Assembly (NCBI GenBank): GCA_005879505.1
Contig: VBKQ01000352.1
Location: 1-28,255 of the forward strand
Origin: Deltaproteobacteria bacterium
GTDB lineage: Bacteria > Myxococcota > Myxococcia > Myxococcales > 40CM-4-68-19
Direction of reading: 5' to 3'
DNA length: 28,255 bases
Both the position numbers and the translations under genes were made by a program. The stretch's first letter is position 1; every line of letters begins with the position of its first letter. Shown piece by piece: positions 22,432 through 28,255 of the stretch. The notes beneath the pieces were generated by a model. The model ran no database searches and was not told the DNA's origin. It saw only the letters and a program-made list of their open reading frames with translations.

Positions 22432-22893
22432 ATGGCGTTTCGCATCATCGAGACCTGCATCGGCTGCACGGCGTGCGTGAAGCGGTGTCCCACCGACGCG
22501 ATCACGGGCGAGCGCAAGGGGCTGCACATCATCTGGCCGGAGCTCTGCATCGACTGCGGCGCCTGCGGCCCGGTCTGCCCGGTAGACGCCATCCTCGACC
22601 AGTACGGCAACGTGCAGCACATGCTGAAGAAGAACGAGCGCCCGCTCGCTTTCGTGTACGAGCAGGCCTGCACCGGCTGCGAGAAGTGCGTCGAGCGCTG
22701 CCCGTTCGAGGCCCTGGAGATGGTGCACGTCAAGGACCCGAACAGCTTCCTCGGCGTCGTGAGCGTGATCGAGAAGAACTGCACCGGCTGCCGCGAATGC
22801 GAGAAGGCCTGTCCTTATGACGCCATCTTCATCTACCGGAAGGACCGCGTCCCGGACTGGCTGAAGAACTCGCGCGTGGAAAGGGCCGCTTAG
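22432..22893 (+). CDS. Ferredoxin with four [4Fe-4S] motifs
   Basis: The 153-residue protein contains four Cys-x2-Cys-x2-Cys-x3-Cys-Pro motifs: CIGCTACVKRCP, CIDCGACGPVCP, CTGCEKCVERCP and CTGCRECEKACP. They are arranged as two tandem pairs, about 10-50 and 81-130, joined by a linker (YGNVQHMLKKNERPLAFVYE). Each pair resembles a bacterial 2[4Fe-4S] ferredoxin, so the gene probably arose by fusion or duplication of such a domain. A cytoplasmic electron carrier role is expected, with partners unknown. The start MAFRIIETCIGCTACVKRCP is typical of the family. It has its own promoter and a hairpin after its stop, so it is probably a single-gene unit. Confidence 0.88.
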   Translation: MAFRIIETCIGCTACVKRCPTDAITGERKGLHIIWPELCIDCGACGPVCPVDAILDQYGNVQHMLKKNERPLAFVYEQACTGCEKCVERCPFEALEMVHVKDPNSFLGVVSVIEKNCTGCRECEKACPYDAIFIYRKDRVPDWLKNSRVERAA

Positions 22894-22898
22894 AGCGG

Positions 22899-22920
22899 CG
22901 CTAAGCCGCCTTCGGCGGCT
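22899..22920 (+). terminator. Hairpin terminator / dispersed hairpin element, copy 2
   Basis: AGCCGCC TTC GGCGGCT (22904-22920) forms a perfect seven-pair stem between the ends of the convergent ferredoxin and FYDLN genes and can serve both strands. No T-run follows. 22899-22919 matches the minus strand of 4590-4610 at 20 of 21 positions, including the CGCTAA before the stem, so it may be a mobile or dispersed REP-like element used as a terminator. Confidence 0.55.
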
Positions 22921-22924
22921 GCGG

Positions 22925-23170
22925 CTAGTCCTCGTCTTCGGCTTCGTCTTCCTCCGCTTCGGGTTCTTCGTCTTCCGTGGCCGGGACCTCCACCTCTTCC
23001 GGCTCCTTCGCTGCGACGGCCTTCGCGGCGCGCGCCGATGTCGGCTTCGCAACCGGGGCCTCGCGCTGGTCGGCGCCGCACTTCGGGCAAGTGGGCACTG
23101 GCTTCTTCAGATCGTAGAACTTGGTGCCGCACTTGTAGCAGATGTACTTGGTGCCGAGATCGCGTGCCAT
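22925..23170 (-). CDS. FYDLN acid-tail zinc-ribbon protein (TIGR02300-like)
   Basis: The 81-residue protein begins MARDLGTKYICYKCGTKFYD followed by LKK, the hallmark of the FYDLN acid family of alpha- and deltaproteobacteria. Cys11, Cys14, Cys28 and Cys31 form a zinc ribbon. The tail from about residue 55 is almost entirely acidic (EEVEVPATEDEEPEAEEDEA). The function is unknown; the shape suggests nucleic-acid or protein binding with an acidic mimic tail. The start at 23170 has GGGAGGGG just upstream on its strand. The longer open frame upstream is not coding, because a good promoter lies within it. Confidence 0.8.
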   Translation of the reverse strand: MARDLGTKYICYKCGTKFYDLKKPVPTCPKCGADQREAPVAKPTSARAAKAVAAKEPEEVEVPATEDEEPEAEEDEAEDED

Positions 23171-23204
23171 CTGGTCGGCCCCTCCCGGGGAACGAAGCGC
23201 GCGC

Positions 23205-23242
23205 GGAATAGACCAGCATCGGGGGGTTGTCAATGACAACCC
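23205..23242 (-). promoter_or_regulatory. Promoter with overlapping operator for the FYDLN gene
   Basis: On the minus strand a perfect TTGACA (23233-23228), 17 bp of spacer and TATTCC (23210-23205) form a sigma-70 promoter, with the start about 28 bases before the ATG. The -35 lies inside GGGTTGTCA-T-TGACAACCC (23242-23224), a 9-bp inverted repeat with one base between. A protein bound there would block the promoter, so repression is likely. Confidence 0.65.
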
Positions 23243-23297
23243 TTCGTCCGGTGTCCCGGCCACCTGGCGGCATGCGCAGATGAAGGCTGTGGCGGGG

Positions 23298-24968
23298 TTA
23301 GCCGGGCTTCGATCCGGTCGGCAGCGGATAGAGGAGCTGGTGGATCTCCTCCACATCGGAGTCGTCGAGCTCGTAATGGGCCTGTTCGGTTCCGATCGCC
23401 GCCAGCGCTTCGTCCCTGATCTGCGCGTCGTCCGGCACTACTCGGGGAACGCGCGCGGCCGCGGCAGCGGCAGCCGCTGCTTCTTCCGGACCGATCGGGG
23501 TCTCGGCGGAGAGGTCGAGAAGCGAGAGCACAGGCGTGTTCGGAGCGGGCAAAAGCGCGAACGGGGTCGTGCGCTCCATGGGAGGCAAGACCGGCGCTGG
23601 CGGCTCCGAGACCGGCAAGCCGGCGGCAGGTTCCGCCGGGGGGACCAGGGCGTCGATCGTCGCGGTGGGGCTCGCGACCGCGTCGCTGGAGGTGACGATC
23701 GCGGGCTTCGGAGCGAGGTCCGCCTCGGGCGTGACTGGCGATGCCGCGGGAACCGGGGCTTCCGGCGGCTTCGCGACGCCGAGGACGCGCGGCCGCACGA
23801 TCGAGGCGCCATCGGCGCGCTTCAAGCCCGGGCAGACGAGAGCGGCAACCGACGTCCCTCCCGAGTCGAGGACTTCGAATGCGGAATCGAGCGACTCGCC
23901 CGGTTGCGGCTCGACGATCTGCCACGCGCACAACGTTGCGGCGCGCCGTACCCACGACGCGCGGCCGTCGCCATCGCCGGGGTTCGCCGAGCGCGCGACC
24001 GCCTGCGCGATGGCCTCGAGCACGGGCGCAGGATCGCCCGAAGGAGAGTCCTCGAGCTTCGCGAGGAGCTGCGAGGCGACCGGCAGATCGCCGCTGTCGT
24101 AGAACTCGATCTCCTCCGCCAGCCGGGTGAGTCCCGATTGCCGGGCCGCGGCCTGCGCCGCTGCATCCCGCAGCCGCTGGGCAGTGCCGTCCTGCGGAGC
24201 GCCGAGCAGTTCTCCGTCGGCCGCGAGCGCAGCCGCCTTGTCGCCGCGCTCCATCTCCACGCGCGCTTTGGCCGCGGCTGCGGCAGCCCGGGCGCGCAGG
24301 TCCATGCGCAGCCCGTCGGCATAAGCCTCGATCACGGTCGCGCGCCGCGCGGGCGTGGGCGACCGGTCCCGACCCTGATCGGCCGAGTCTGCGATTGGGC
24401 GCGCCGCGCGCGCGATCGGGGCGGTGGGAACGCGCTGCTCGAGCTGCGCGACCCGGTCGGCCAGATCGGCGGTCTGCGCCGTCCGCCTGATCGCCGCCTC
24501 CAGATCCGCGACGCGTCGCTCGAGGGCCGCGAGGCGGTCGGGCGGGGCCGGCGAAGGCGGGACCTCGGGCGCCGGAGCTGGCGGCGCGGCCGCGAAGCGC
24601 GCGGTGGCCCCAGCTTCCACCACGTCGATCTTGCCGCGCCCGTTGCTCGAGATGAGAAGGGTCGCGCCGTCCTGGCGCCGCTCGCGCACGGCGCGGATGA
24701 ACTTCATCACTGCGTCCTGCACGCGGATGATGTCGTTCGCGGCACCGCGCAGAGCGGTGCGTACGATGTCGCCGAGGAGTTGATCGGCGCGGTAAGCCGT
24801 GGAGAGCTTCAGCGAGTCCTTGGTCGCCTTGATGCGGACGCGGCGCGGGAGCCCGCTGGAGGCGAGCAGCGCCGCGCCCTCGAAATCCCGCGGCAGCGCC
24901 GCTTCGATCTCGAGCGGCACCTCGACCATGCGAGCGTCGGGCCGCGCCACCAGTTTCACGCTGAACAC
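23298..24968 (-). CDS. Large hypothetical protein with coiled coil and Ala/Pro-rich region
   Basis: The 556-residue protein is not recognised. The start is a GTG at 24968 (MFSVKLVARPDARMVEVPLE). Residues 1-115 look globular, with RVRIKATKDSLKLSTAYRAD. A Pro/Ala linker (APPAPAPEVPPSPAPP) leads to a heptad-like coiled coil (RLAALERRVADLEAAIRRTA, then DLADRVAQLEQRV). The centre is Ala-rich and helical (residues about 220-300), then a second globular part (WVRRAATLCAWQIVEPQPGE, SLDSAFEVLDSGGTSVAALV) and a long Pro/Ala-rich tail ending in an acidic segment (YELDDSDVEEIHQLLYPLPT). There is no signal peptide or membrane segment, so it is probably cytoplasmic. The N-terminus has a PilZ-like feel (RVRIKATKD) but this is weak. 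It is divergent from the OPT gene with 86 bp between starts. Confidence 0.6.
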   Translation of the reverse strand: MFSVKLVARPDARMVEVPLEIEAALPRDFEGAALLASSGLPRRVRIKATKDSLKLSTAYRADQLLGDIVRTALRGAANDIIRVQDAVMKFIRAVRERRQDGATLLISSNGRGKIDVVEAGATARFAAAPPAPAPEVPPSPAPPDRLAALERRVADLEAAIRRTAQTADLADRVAQLEQRVPTAPIARAARPIADSADQGRDRSPTPARRATVIEAYADGLRMDLRARAAAAAAKARVEMERGDKAAALAADGELLGAPQDGTAQRLRDAAAQAAARQSGLTRLAEEIEFYDSGDLPVASQLLAKLEDSPSGDPAPVLEAIAQAVARSANPGDGDGRASWVRRAATLCAWQIVEPQPGESLDSAFEVLDSGGTSVAALVCPGLKRADGASIVRPRVLGVAKPPEAPVPAASPVTPEADLAPKPAIVTSSDAVASPTATIDALVPPAEPAAGLPVSEPPAPVLPPMERTTPFALLPAPNTPVLSLLDLSAETPIGPEEAAAAAAAAARVPRVVPDDAQIRDEALAAIGTEQAHYELDDSDVEEIHQLLYPLPTGSKPG

Positions 24969-25054
24969 CCGGTAATCCTACGACGCATTCACTCCCGGGC
25001 GCACGCACGCACGTCGTGACCGGAACACCGACTTCATGCTACCCATGCGTCTCT

Positions 25055-27298
25055 ATGCAGCTGCCCGCGCTGGAAAAAGCGCCCGAATCGAAAGCGCCCC
25101 ACACCGCTACGGCCGATCGCGTTCCAGTCACGGCCGAAGAGACTGCACACCAGCCCTTCATTCCCGCTGACCAGGACATCCCAGAGCTGACGCCGGTCCC
25201 CTTGATCGTGGGCGCCCTGCTCGGGATCCTCTTCGGCGCCTCCAGCATGTACCTGGTGCTGAAGGTGGGCCTGACCGTGAGCGCTTCCATCCCGGTCGCG
25301 GTGCTTTCCATCACCATCTTTCGCGCGTTCACCCGTATCTTCCGCACCCGCCGCGCCACCATCCTCGAGAACAACATCACCCAGACGGCCGGCAGCGCGG
25401 GCGAGAGCATCGCCTTCGGCGTGGGCGTCACCATGCCGGCGCTGCTGATCCTCGGCTACAACCTGGAGATCTCGCAGGTGATCCTGGTCAGCGTCCTCGG
25501 CGGCCTGCTCGGGATCTTGATGATGATCCCGCTGCGCCGGGCGCTGATCGTCAAGGAAGCGAAGACGCTCGTCTACCCGGAAGGGACCGCCTGCGCCGAG
25601 GTGCTCATCTCCGGCGAGACTGGCGGCACCACGGCGAAGACGGTGTTCGCCGGGCTCGGGGTCGGGGGTATCTTCGCCCTCGGTTACAAGGCGTTCGGGG
25701 TGTTCAAGGACGTCCCGCAGAAGTTGTTCGGCAAGGGCTACGAGGGAGGGAACCTCGCGTTGGAAGTCGGCCCCGAGCTGATGGGCGTCGGTTACATCAT
25801 CGGCACTCGCATCGCGATGATCATGGGTGCCGGCGGCATCCTCTCCAGCCTGGTGCTGATGCCCGCCATCAAGCTTTTCGGCCGCAGTGCCTCCTCGCCG
25901 ATCTATCCCGCTACCAAGCTCATCAGGGACATGAGCACGGACGATGTCTGGCGGTCATATATTCTGTATATCGGTGCAGGCGCCGTGGCGGCCGGCGGCA
26001 TCATCTCGCTCTTCAAGTCCCTTCCCACCATCGTTGGCGGCGCGATGCGCGGCATGCGCTCGCTGAGGGGGGCCACGGGTCCAGCGGGTACGCTGCGCAC
26101 CGATCGGGACATCCCGCTGCCGGTGGTGGCGATCGGGTCGCTCCTGATCGTGGTCGTCTGCGCGCTCGTTCCCTCGTTCAAGCTCAACGTCCTCGGAGCG
26201 CTGCTCATCCTCGTGCTCGGGTTCCTCTTCGTGACCGTCAGCTCGCGTTTGACCGGCGAGGTAGGCAGCTCTTCGAACCCCATCTCCGGCATGACCGTGG
26301 CGACGCTGCTGATTACCTCGCTCATCTTCTTCGCGCTCGGGTGGGTCACTCCACCGTACAAGATCGCGGCCCTGAGCGTCGCCGCCGTCGTCTGCGTGGC
26401 CATCTCCAACGGCGGCAGCACCTCCCAGGACCTCAAGACCGGTTACCTGGTCGGCGCCACGCCCTCGCGGCAGCAGATCGCCATCCTCTGCGGCGCGTTC
26501 GCCTCCGCGCTGGTGCTGGGGTTCGTGATCCTGAAGCTCAACGACGCCGGCACCGTGTTCGCGGCGCGCAACTACGACGTGCAGTTCTCACCCTCCGAAT
26601 TCAGCGGCGAGAAGGAGCACCTGCGTGGCGCCGACGCGGACCGCGACCGCAATGCCTACAACGTGGTCTGGCTGCGTGAGCCTCGCGGCGACGCTCCCCC
26701 CGGCAAGTACCTCGTCGACGACAGCGGCCGCATCAAGTACCTCGAGGACCCCGGCATCAACGGCAAGATCGACAGGCGCGACAACGGCGAGAAGGTGAAG
26801 TCGAAATTCAGCGCGCCCAAGCCGGTGCTGATGGCGTTCATCATCGAGGGCATCATGACCCAGCGCCTGCCTTGGGGGCTGGTGCTCATCGGCGTGTTCA
26901 TCTCCGTGGTGCTGGAGCTGTGCGGGATGTCCAGTCTTGCCTTCGCGGTCGGGGTCTATCTGCCGCTCTCAACCAGCTCGCCGATCATGCTTGGCGGCAT
27001 CGTCCGCTACATCGCCGACCATACCGGGAAGCGGAAGGTGAGCGGCGCCGAGGCGGAGAGCGGCCCGGGCGTGCTCTTCGCCTCCGGCCTGATCGCGGGC
27101 GCCAGCGTGATCGGCACCATCCTGGCGTTCCTCCAGCTCTCGGACACTACCCGGAACTTCCTCAATTCCATCAACGTCGGTGGGGTGATTCCCGGCTTTG
27201 CCACCAGCGACCTCGTCTCCCTCTTGCTCTTCTGCGCGCTCGGCGCCGTTCTCTGGGCAGTGGCCACCGAACGGTGGCTCAAACCGACGCAGGCATGA
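25055..27298 (+). CDS. OPT family oligopeptide transporter
   Basis: ATG 25055 gives 747 residues; an earlier in-frame codon at 25016 would add 13 residues without homology. The protein has the many hydrophobic segments of the OPT family, starting with LTPVPLIVGALLGILFGASS and including ALIVKEAKTLVYPEGTACAE, NITQTAGSAGES and SNGGSTSQDLKTGYLVGATP, which are characteristic. The family takes up peptides or metal-chelator conjugates using a proton gradient. A hydrophilic insert of about 100 residues (about 515-600: NYDVQFSPSEFSGEKEHLRG...YLVDDSGRIKYLEDPGINGK) interrupts the membrane part and seems larger than in most homologs. The gene overlaps the GNAT gene by four bases, and the transcript probably continues into the selenoprotein gene. 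Confidence 0.85.
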   Translation: MQLPALEKAPESKAPHTATADRVPVTAEETAHQPFIPADQDIPELTPVPLIVGALLGILFGASSMYLVLKVGLTVSASIPVAVLSITIFRAFTRIFRTRRATILENNITQTAGSAGESIAFGVGVTMPALLILGYNLEISQVILVSVLGGLLGILMMIPLRRALIVKEAKTLVYPEGTACAEVLISGETGGTTAKTVFAGLGVGGIFALGYKAFGVFKDVPQKLFGKGYEGGNLALEVGPELMGVGYIIGTRIAMIMGAGGILSSLVLMPAIKLFGRSASSPIYPATKLIRDMSTDDVWRSYILYIGAGAVAAGGIISLFKSLPTIVGGAMRGMRSLRGATGPAGTLRTDRDIPLPVVAIGSLLIVVVCALVPSFKLNVLGALLILVLGFLFVTVSSRLTGEVGSSSNPISGMTVATLLITSLIFFALGWVTPPYKIAALSVAAVVCVAISNGGSTSQDLKTGYLVGATPSRQQIAILCGAFASALVLGFVILKLNDAGTVFAARNYDVQFSPSEFSGEKEHLRGADADRDRNAYNVVWLREPRGDAPPGKYLVDDSGRIKYLEDPGINGKIDRRDNGEKVKSKFSAPKPVLMAFIIEGIMTQRLPWGLVLIGVFISVVLELCGMSSLAFAVGVYLPLSTSSPIMLGGIVRYIADHTGKRKVSGAEAESGPGVLFASGLIAGASVIGTILAFLQLSDTTRNFLNSINVGGVIPGFATSDLVSLLLFCALGAVLWAVATERWLKPTQA

Positions 27299-27729
27299 TC
27301 GGCGTCCGGCTCGCGCAGACGCCGGAGGAAGTCCAGCATTGCCTCCGCGTTCGCTGGACCGTGTTCGTCGAAGAGCAAGGGGTGCGGCCGGGCGACGAGC
27401 AGGATGCGCACGACCAGGACGACGCGGTACATGCGCTCGCTACCCTGGACGGCGTTCCTTGCGGGGCGGGAAGACTCACCTTCACGGCGCCGTCCGTGGC
27501 GAAGATCGAGCGGATGGCGGTGAGCGAAGAGGTCCGCCAGCGGGGCGTCGGGAAAGCCCTTCTCGCTTTCCTCGAGTCGGAGGCGCGTCGCCGCGGCGCG
27601 ACGAGGCTGACGCTGTCGGCGCAGGTGCGGGCGCGAGCATTTTACGAGAAGGCCGGGTATGCCGCCTCCGGCGGGGAGTACGACGATGGCACCGGGATCG
27701 CGCATGTTTCGATGGAGAAGAGCGCTTGA
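27295..27729 (+). CDS. GNAT family N-acetyltransferase
   Basis: The 144-residue protein starts at ATG 27295, overlapping the OPT stop. It matches small GNAT enzymes of the ElaA/YjcF type: VRLAQTPEEVQHCLRVRWTV, then FVEEQGV, and the acetyl-CoA loop RQRGVGKALLAFLESEARRRG. Near the end, VRARAFYEKAGYAASGGEYD is the last family landmark. It would transfer an acetyl group from acetyl-CoA to an amine; the acceptor is unknown. The OPT-GNAT coupling could mean that the imported compound is acetylated, but this is only context. It lies 32 bp before the selenoprotein gene. Confidence 0.85.
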   Translation: MIGVRLAQTPEEVQHCLRVRWTVFVEEQGVRPGDEQDAHDQDDAVHALATLDGVPCGAGRLTFTAPSVAKIERMAVSEEVRQRGVGKALLAFLESEARRRGATRLTLSAQVRARAFYEKAGYAASGGEYDDGTGIAHVSMEKSA

Positions 27730-27761
27730 CCGGAGGCCCTCTGCGGTTACCCTCCAAGCCC

Positions 27762-28178
27762 ATGAAAATCTTGCGCAGGTCTTTGCTGGCCGGTCTCGTC
27801 CTGGTGCTCGCGGGGGCGGCGCGCGCCAACGCCGTCAAGGAAGAGGGGTTCAGCGATCTGACCATCGATCAGGTCTCCGATCTCATCGCCAGGAAAGACG
27901 CGGACGTCTTCGACAACAACCAGAAGGACGTGTACGACAAGGGCCACGTCCCGACCGCGAAATGGGTCGCCTTCGATGCGGTGAAGGAGAGCGATCTCCC
28001 CAAGGACAAGTCGCGCAAGCTGGTCTTCTATTGCGCGAACACGCACTGAATGGCCTGCCACCAGGCCGCCCGTGCGGCGGTCAACTTCGGTTACAAGAAC
28101 GTCTACATCATGTCGGCAGGGATCCAGGGCTGGGAGAAGGCCGGCAAGCCGGTGGAAAAGGGCGACCACTCATCGTGA
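27762..28178 (+). CDS. Periplasmic rhodanese-like protein, probable selenoprotein (TGA = Sec96)
   Basis: Read through an in-frame TGA (28047-28049) this is a full 138-residue single-domain rhodanese. A signal peptide (MKILRRSLLAGLVLVLAGAA, then RANA) sends it to the periplasm. The domain runs FSDLTIDQVSDLIARKDADV, YDKGHVPTAKWVAFDAV and LVFYCANTH, then U96-M-A-C99 and HQAARAAVNFGYKNVYIMSA with GIQGWEKAGKP. Both halves share one frame and together make a complete fold; homologs normally have Cys at the TGA position, and Cys99 gives a U-x2-C redox motif. A SECIS-like hairpin follows the TGA. Stopping at the TGA would remove the active-site loop. The likely role is thiol or sulfur transfer, or redox repair, in the envelope. 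Selenium insertion needs SelB and tRNA-Sec from elsewhere in the genome. Confidence 0.85.
28064..28082 (+). promoter_or_regulatory. SECIS-like hairpin of the rhodanese selenoprotein
   Basis: GGCCGCC (28064-28070) pairs with GGCGGUC (28076-28082; seven pairs, one of them G-U) to close the five-base loop CGUGC. The loop starts 21 nt after the TGA and its second base is G, followed by U as in the well-studied formate dehydrogenase SECIS. A competing hairpin GGCCUG-CCAC-CAGGCC overlaps it (28052-28067) but has no G in its loop. Confidence 0.7.
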
Positions 28179-28255
28179 GTCGCTGAACCTGGGCCCTTTG
28201 TGCTGGGGTGACTCGACGGTGAACACGCGGTCGGTTTCGTTGATCGCGTTGGTCA
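28170..28255 (-). CDS. C-terminal end of a convergent gene, cut by window edge
   Basis: On the minus strand an open frame enters from the right edge and ends at TGA 28172-28170 (TNAINETDRVFTVESPQHKG PRFSDSR read without the gap). Codon third positions are mostly G or C. It overlaps the selenoprotein 3' end by 9 bp. With 27 codons visible no family can be named. Confidence 0.4.
   Translation of the reverse strand, partial: TNAINETDRVFTVESPQHKGPRFSDSR

Noticed and set aside
22913..22920. Classical rho-independent terminator after the ferredoxin gene
   Set aside because: The stem is strong but no T-tract follows; it is listed as a hairpin terminator with moderate confidence.
1..28255. CRISPR arrays, tRNA or rRNA genes, IS transposases, origins
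   Set aside because: No regularly spaced repeats, cloverleaf-like genes, rRNA sequence or transposase were recognised on reading both strands; weak tRNA-like structures could be missed without a search program.

Overview
The window is GC-rich, densely coded bacterial DNA with mostly one-codon gene overlaps (ATGA, GTGA). The gene content (a secreted caspase-like peptidase in an ECF sigma factor operon, a FYDLN zinc-ribbon acidic-tail protein, repeat-rich secreted proteins, PYROXD2-like oxidoreductase, OPT transporter, selenoproteins) suggests a Myxococcota/Deltaproteobacteria relative. That is inference from gene families; no rRNA or tRNA gene is present to support it.

Layout. 1-2387: a secreted repeat protein cut by the left edge, a zinc alcohol dehydrogenase broken by a 164-bp copy of that neighbour, and a small membrane-anchored protein. 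2397-5083 (minus): ribokinase, an erythromycin-esterase-family enzyme lacking its N-terminus, and a Bcp-type peroxiredoxin whose peroxidatic residue is encoded by in-frame TGA. 5123-7778 (plus): homocysteine S-methyltransferase, a FecR-like fragment, a DUF1684 protein with a broken C-terminus, and an EcsC-like protein. 7798-9389 (minus): a restriction endonuclease and DNA methyltransferase pair. 9470-11792: a DUF1223 thioredoxin-fold protein, RtcB RNA ligase and a HIT protein; the last two are joined at an abnormal junction.

11948-16655 (plus) is one tight operon of five genes: lipoprotein, ECF sigma factor, zinc-finger anti-sigma factor, caspase domain fused to a probable outer-membrane barrel, and a second lipoprotein resembling the first. 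It looks like a self-regulated envelope module of unknown output. 16656-19706 (minus): a hybrid histidine kinase with an abnormal ATP-binding N-box and a FAD oxidoreductase. 19741-22893 (plus): small disordered protein, ABC transporter pair, SCO-like protein, and a ferredoxin with four cluster motifs. 22925-24968 (minus): FYDLN protein with a well-formed promoter/operator, and a large unknown protein. 25055-28178 (plus): OPT transporter, GNAT acetyltransferase, and a periplasmic rhodanese-like protein with a second in-frame TGA.

The strongest discovery is the pair of selenoprotein genes. Both replace a redox Cys codon with TGA, both keep a Cys nearby (U-x4-C and U-x2-C), and both carry a hairpin whose loop begins 21 nt after the TGA with G as second loop base, as expected for a bacterial SECIS. 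No selA, selB, selC or selD lies in the window. Several genes (alcohol dehydrogenase, esterase, DUF1684, HIT/RtcB) are broken at sharp junctions; these may be real rearrangements or assembly errors, and the raw sequence alone cannot decide.
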